Source: Rhizobium sp. BK313
GTDB lineage: Bacteria > Pseudomonadota > Alphaproteobacteria > Rhizobiales > Rhizobiaceae
Length of the DNA stretch: 64,000 bases
Direction: 5' to 3'
Assembly (NCBI RefSeq): GCF_014193655.1
Contig: NZ_JACHZQ010000008.1
Location: 310,001 to 374,000 of the forward strand
Position 1 is the stretch's first letter. The number at the start of each line of letters is the position of its first letter. Below, piece by piece: positions 60,008-64,000 of this stretch. The position numbers were made by a program, and so were the translations under genes. Below the pieces are notes generated by a model. The model was given only the letters and a program-made list of their open reading frames with translations, searched no databases and was not told where the DNA came from.

Positions 60008-60762
60008 TCGAACCGGCCCCTCAAAATGGCCTCGCCAAGACTAAGCAGGCCAAACGCGATCATGGCTCCGAGGGCAGTGATAAGCATCGCGCCCCAGAGA
60101 AGCTGTATCTGGAAGTTTTGCATGGCGCTGATCATCATCAGTCCCAAACCACGTGACGATCCAAACCATTCTCCCAGGATCGCGCCAAGAAGCGCTGCCG
60201 GGACCGCGTATTTCAAGCCCCCCACAAGAACTGGAAACGCTGCTGGGAGGTCAAGATAGATTAACTGCAGAAACTTGCTTGACCCAAACGCTTTGAAGAA
60301 ATCCCGATGGGAAGCCGATGACGATGAAAGCCCCGACGTCGTCGCCACGTATGTGATGTAGAACACACTCAGCGTGGCGATCGCCATACCGGTGTATTCG
60401 CGAGATAGCAGCAAAATGAAGAGTGGCGCGAGCGCAATTGCGGGAACGGCGTTAATCGTGCTTATCAGCCGATCGAGCCCCGGCCGCAAGGCAGTCGTCA
60501 TATGAGCCATCGCACCAAAGCCTATCCCCAGTGCTGTTCCAAGCGCGCATCCAGCTGCGGCTCTGGAAAAACTTGCGGTCGTTGCTCTCATCACTGCCGG
60601 GCGTTGTGCGGGATCGATGAGCAAGCCAATCACAGCACTGAGAGCCGGCCAGGATGGTCCAGCTAGTTTGTACCGCCCTGTCACCTCCCATGCGACACAT
60701 ACGACAAGGATCCCCGCAAATCCTAGAGCTACATCTCCCGCAATTCGCCGTGGATTGGTCAT
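60004..60762 (-). CDS. ABC transporter permease, TauC/SsuC type
   Basis: This 252-residue membrane protein has about six helices, with SASHRDFFKAFGSSKFLQLIYLDLPAAFPVLVGGLKYAVPAALLGAILGE as the ATPase-contact region. It overlaps both the ATPase gene upstream and the second permease gene downstream by four bases. Two different permeases in one importer is the arrangement of hydroxymethylpyrimidine (Thi) and pyrimidine (Rut/Pyd-like) NMT1 systems, which weakly supports a nitrogenous heterocycle as substrate. Confidence 0.92.
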   Translation of the reverse strand: MTNPRRIAGDVALGFAGILVVCVAWEVTGRYKLAGPSWPALSAVIGLLIDPAQRPAVMRATTASFSRAAAGCALGTALGIGFGAMAHMTTALRPGLDRLISTINAVPAIALAPLFILLLSREYTGMAIATLSVFYITYVATTSGLSSSSASHRDFFKAFGSSKFLQLIYLDLPAAFPVLVGGLKYAVPAALLGAILGEWFGSSRGLGLMMISAMQNFQIQLLWGAMLITALGAMIAFGLLSLGEAILRGRFE

Positions 60763-61619
60763 TGCGGCGCTCCATGAGGCTCCAAAGCAAGCGTCAAACT
60801 GTCCACCAGCCGGTGGAACTCCTCACTTCGCATGATTTCCGGTGTCCGTGGCCGCGCAAACGGTACCGAAACTTCTTGGAGCACTCGCCCAGGCCTTCCC
60901 GTCATCACGAAGATTCGATCAGCTAGGAAAAGGGCCTCGTCGACTGAGTGCGTAACCAATAGCGTAGTGGTGCGTAGCTCCGTCCAAGTCCGCTGCAGTT
61001 CAATATTCATCTGACGGCGGGTTACGGCATCCAGAGCGCCGAACGGCTCGTCCAAGAGAAGCACCTCCGGTTTCAGGACGAGCGCACGCGCGATTGAAAC
61101 GCGCTGCCGCATCCCGCCGGACATCTGTTTCGGACGTGCTTTTTCGAAACCCGCAAGTCCGATTAGCCGAATAAGATCCTTGACCCTGTCATGATCGGTT
61201 TTTTTACCGGCAAGGCGATAGGGCAAGGCAATATTTTGTTCTGTCGTCAGCCAGGGAAGAAGCGCGTGATCTTGAAACGCAACGCCAAGGCGATGTTGAT
61301 CGGCCAACTCGCTAGGTGAGTTTCCCTTTATCGACACGTGACCGCTCGTAGGTTGTTCTAACGACGCGATAAGTCTCAGGACCGTACTTTTTCCGCAACC
61401 AGATGGGCCGATAATAGCGACGAACTCGCCGCTTCGAATCTTCAACGAGACGTCCGCCAGTGCAGTCATTTCAGGTCCGGAACCAAGCCTGAATTTCTTG
61501 ATGCAGTGATCAATCTCGATCGCTGCCGCTTCAGGACTGGTATCCGCAAGTGTCAACACATCGGCTTGCCCAGAGGCTTGGCGCTTGGCGGAGATGCCGA
61601 TTGTAGATATATGGCTCAT
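60759..61619 (-). CDS. ABC transporter ATPase, TauB/SsuB type
   Basis: This 286-residue ATPase has Walker A GPSGCGKST, signature MSGGMRQR, Walker B VLLLDEPFGALD and switch LVTHSVDEA. An N-terminal extension of about 35 residues precedes the ABC fold, so a later start is possible. It overlaps the permease by four bases and lies 37 bases after the frameshifted binding-protein gene. All nucleotide-binding residues are intact. Confidence 0.93.
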   Translation of the reverse strand: MSHISTIGISAKRQASGQADVLTLADTSPEAAAIEIDHCIKKFRLGSGPEMTALADVSLKIRSGEFVAIIGPSGCGKSTVLRLIASLEQPTSGHVSIKGNSPSELADQHRLGVAFQDHALLPWLTTEQNIALPYRLAGKKTDHDRVKDLIRLIGLAGFEKARPKQMSGGMRQRVSIARALVLKPEVLLLDEPFGALDAVTRRQMNIELQRTWTELRTTTLLVTHSVDEALFLADRIFVMTGRPGRVLQEVSVPFARPRTPEIMRSEEFHRLVDSLTLALEPHGAPQ

Positions 61620-61656
61620 ATGGCCTCACTCCCAAACCTTTGAGGTTGCACGCCGT

Positions 61657-62681
61657 TCAAAGGGTTGCGAAAGCTTCTTTCAGCGGATCTAAGACGAGTA
61701 TGTCTGCGATCGGCGGCATCTGCCGACCAGCTCCTTTGGCCGCTTGTGCCAAACCGTCGGCGACAGCGTCCTGATCCAACCAAATGCAATCCGGTTGGCC
61801 GCTGCGCATGACGAGAGGGATTTGCAACTCGTTTTGCCTCAACTGCTGTGCGCGATCGAGCGAGAGATCCGCGCCATATTTATTGACAGTCAAGTCTGTT
61901 GCGTAAGCAGGATCCTTGGCATTGTCCCTCCACCCGTGAGCAAAAGCCTTCAGGTAGGCAACGACCGCTGCTCGATTTTTTTCGACAAACGAACGCTTGG
62001 ACATGAGAAAGCCGCCGGGGATCGAATAACCGAGATCAGCATAAAGTCTGACGAAAAAATCTTTGTCCTGCTTGAGGCCCATGCTTTCGAGAATGATAGG
62101 TTGATTGATGGCGAACGAAAGATATGCGTCACCGTCTCCGTTCATCAAAGGATCGGGCGAAAACCCGGTTGGAATTATTTCGTATTCTAGTGGCAACCCT
62201 GCCCGACCAAGAATGGAATTGATGATCAATTTGTCGTTCGGATTCTGAGCGAGGATTTTCGCACCAACCAGATCCTTAGTGTTAGGATCGGCTTTCTCGC
62301 GAGCGACATGATCGCATTCGGTGCCTTCTGGTAGATTGCGCCAAGAATGACAAAGTCATTGCCTTTTGCACGGGCATCGAGGAACGGGAGCCATTCACCA
62401 AGAGCAATCTGTGCACTGTCGGCGGCGAGCTGCGCGAGCGGATCTGGGGCATTTGGGCCGCCCGGCGCCCACTCCGGAGAGATATGTGCGTCACTCAAAT
62501 AGTTGCGCGCGTCTGCAATCCAAAGACCAGCATATTGGACAGTCGGCACCCAGCCCAGCGCCATGTTGATTTTTGTTGTGCCGTCCTGCGCTAGTAGACG
62601 TCCGCTCGATGCCGCGATCAAACTAGCAGCGAGCGTGCCGACTAGGATGTCGCGTCGCTTCGGATGAAGAAGGGATTCCAC
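61657..62681 (-). pseudogene. NMT1-type ABC substrate-binding protein, interrupted by one frameshift
   Basis: ATG 62681 opens a Tat-like leader (KRRDILVGTLAASLIAASSG, cleaved near LLAQDG) and an NMT1 domain (INMALGWVPTVQYAGLWIADARN; ALGEWLPFLDARAKGNDFVI). Near 62299-62301 the frame breaks. The other frame reads EKADPNTKDLVGAKILAQNP and continues through the C-terminal half to 61657 (LSFAINQPIILESMGL, YSIPGGFLMSKRSF). One missing base in CTCGCGAG explains it. Joined, the two parts give about 341 residues, a normal length. It is either a recent loss-of-function mutation or a sequencing error; the rest of the operon is intact. Confidence 0.85.
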
Positions 62682-62889
62682 GGTAGGCTACCTCCGAGTT
62701 ACACCATCGCCTCGCATTCGTTTTTTTGGAGGCAGCGGCGGCTAAAATCGTTCCATTTTTTGGTCAGCCCGCTCTCTTTTGTCGCTGGTATTTGATTAGA
62801 TCGTCTGACATTCAATACTTAGCAAATGTTGACACCCTCGTCAGGAGCGCGATACTCAGACTGTCGTCTAAGATCTTGAACGGTGTGAG

Positions 62890-63840
62890 ATGAAACTCGA
62901 AGACCTTCGTGCCTTTACGAAAATTGTCGATTGTGAATCGATCTCCGAAGCCGCCCGAAGACACGCACTTCCGAAAGCGAGCCTCAGCCATAGCCTTCGC
63001 AGGCTGGAGAGCTATCTCGGCGTAGATCTTTTTCAGCGCTCCGGAAACCGGCTGCTACTCAGCGATGCCGGTAAAGTGCTCGCTGCGCATGCGAAAAACG
63101 TCACGCGCTCGTGTGAACTCGCGGAAGACGCCATTCTGGAACAACGTTCGTCGAAGGCCGTCCATCTCAAGATTGGGGCGCCCGATGAACTCGGTACAAC
63201 CCTTGTCGGACCACTCGTTCTGGACTTTTGCCGGGACAACCCCGAAATGAACCTTGATCTCCGGATCATGAGGGTCAGCGAACTCTTTCATCCTGACTCA
63301 GATCTGGACTGTATCATATACGGTGGCGACCCTCCTGAAGAGGAGGCGAAGAACATGACAGCGCGCCGATTCGGAAAATATGTTAGCCGCCTGTACGCGT
63401 CTCCAGGATATATCGAGCGCCACGGCTCGCCTCAAACTCCCGAGGACCTTGAAGCGCATGATCTCATTTTGAACAATGGCGAAACCGGCGCAAAACGTTG
63501 GTCGCTTTCCAACGGAGCCCGTCGCGTAATTATAAGGCCGGAAGGCTATCTGTCGTCGAACGACAACTGGATTGTAAAAATGAGCGCAGTCCGCGATCGC
63601 GGCATTGGTTTGTTTTCGGACTTTTTCGTCGATTACGAAATCCGAACGGGGACACTGCAACCCGTACTGAATGACTGGGTGACAGATCCGCGACCGCTCA
63701 TGGCCCTCAGACATTCACATCGACACCGGAATCCGCACATCAATTCCCTGATTGCTTTCGTGCTGGAGAGGTTCAACGGTTTTTACCACTATCCCTATCG
63801 GGACTCCGATATGATGCTTCGGGGGTCTGACCAAAATTAG
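62890..63840 (+). CDS. LysR family transcriptional regulator
   Basis: This 316-residue protein starts at ATG 62890 (MKLEDLRAFTKIVDCESISEAARRHALPKASLSHSLRRLESYLGVDLF), the LysR winged helix. The periplasmic-binding-like effector domain (about 90-295) follows: LKIGAPDELGTTLVGPLV, DLDCIIYGGDPPEEE, LEAHDLILNNGE. It diverges from the NMT1-type importer/amidohydrolase operon across a 208-bp spacer and is its probable activator, with a substrate or intermediate as co-inducer. It belongs to the LTTR subgroup resembling AaeR/CrgA-like proteins. Confidence 0.93.
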   Translation: MKLEDLRAFTKIVDCESISEAARRHALPKASLSHSLRRLESYLGVDLFQRSGNRLLLSDAGKVLAAHAKNVTRSCELAEDAILEQRSSKAVHLKIGAPDELGTTLVGPLVLDFCRDNPEMNLDLRIMRVSELFHPDSDLDCIIYGGDPPEEEAKNMTARRFGKYVSRLYASPGYIERHGSPQTPEDLEAHDLILNNGETGAKRWSLSNGARRVIIRPEGYLSSNDNWIVKMSAVRDRGIGLFSDFFVDYEIRTGTLQPVLNDWVTDPRPLMALRHSHRHRNPHINSLIAFVLERFNGFYHYPYRDSDMMLRGSDQN

Positions 63841-63868
63841 CTGTCTCGCGGGTCATTCCTTTCGAGCT

Positions 63869-64000
63869 CTATGTCTCGCGGAACTGGCTCATCTCTTCGT
63901 CATTAATGCGGTTGAGGGGCGCGTCAAATTGCTCGGCCCATTTGCCGAGCTTGTCCCACTCGACGACGACACCTTGTTCGAGATCGCTGTAGCTTGGAAT
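63869..64000 (-). CDS. C-terminal 43 residues of an unidentified protein, cut by the window edge
   Basis: A minus-strand frame enters from the right edge and stops at TAG 63871-63869. It reads IPSYSDLEQGVVVEWDKLGK, then an acidic helix ending MSQFRET. Codon use looks like real coding sequence and the frame is open to the edge. I do not recognise the family from this tail. It converges on the LysR gene with a 28-bp gap. Confidence 0.5.
   Translation of the reverse strand: MPSYSDLEQGVVVEWDKLGKWAEQFDAPLNRINDEEMSQFRET

Overview
The window looks like an accessory replicon (plasmid, chromid or catabolic island) of an alphaproteobacterium of the Rhizobium/Agrobacterium group. This is inferred from GC-rich coding sequence, the density of ABC importers, Tat-type leaders, class II DAHP synthase, and many small GntR, LacI, TetR, AraC, MarR and LysR controlled catabolic operons. 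I see no rRNA, tRNA, CRISPR array, replication gene or clear insertion sequence.

Region 1 (1-2821): the cut end of a DUF4432 sugar-epimerase-like gene, a deletion scar joining a Tat-type solute-binding protein to the tail of a TIM-barrel sugar isomerase, and the divergent LacI-type regulator. Region 2 (2946-22555) is the most interesting part. A minus-strand operon encodes a three-subunit molybdenum hydroxylase of the xanthine dehydrogenase/CoxLMS family with a CoxG-like protein and a leaderless NMT1-type protein. On the plus strand are a UbiD decarboxylase, a GntR regulator and a UbiX flavin prenyltransferase. Then come a GST, a TIGR02444 protein, an NMT1/TauABC-type importer, and a divergent operon of Cys-dependent amidase, alpha/beta hydrolase, class II DAHP synthase and XdhC, with a convergent NCS2 purine-type permease. 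Related palindromes (GTATG-N5-CATAC or a variant) lie in three of its promoters. Together they suggest hydroxylation, prFMN decarboxylation, ring opening and amide hydrolysis of an N-heteroaromatic acid; the substrate is unknown.

Region 3 (22741-36158): decayed GntR and putA pieces, then a complete tetronate (threonate-type) pathway (ltnD, otnI, otnK, otnC) with an extra beta-hydroxyacid dehydrogenase, an aldo/keto reductase, an Asp/Glu-racemase-like protein, a ribose-type ABC importer, an NAD-dependent sugar dehydrogenase-like SDR and a LacI regulator. Near-identical TGACAGCGCTGCCA-type operators sit in both divergent promoters, which suggests one regulon. Region 4 (36518-42649): zinc alcohol dehydrogenase, aldehyde dehydrogenase and a three-gene proton-translocating transhydrogenase. 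Region 5 (43359-55508): small stress or xenobiotic modules. These are a TetR regulator; an AraC-controlled SnoaL/Gfo-Idh/quinone oxidoreductase operon; a cupin; a Tat-exported HAD dehalogenase-like protein; DUF302, enoyl-CoA hydratase and hydrolase genes; and a divergent hydrolase-SnoaL fusion, flavin reductase and MarR gene sharing a promoter with repeated AGACTA half-sites. One of these sites recurs upstream of the transhydrogenase.

Region 6 (55774-64000): a seven-gene minus-strand operon, NMT1-type importer (binding protein frameshifted), adenine-deaminase-family amidohydrolase, TatD hydrolase and a second copy of the unusual racemase-like protein, with a divergent LysR regulator, then the tail of a further gene running off the edge.
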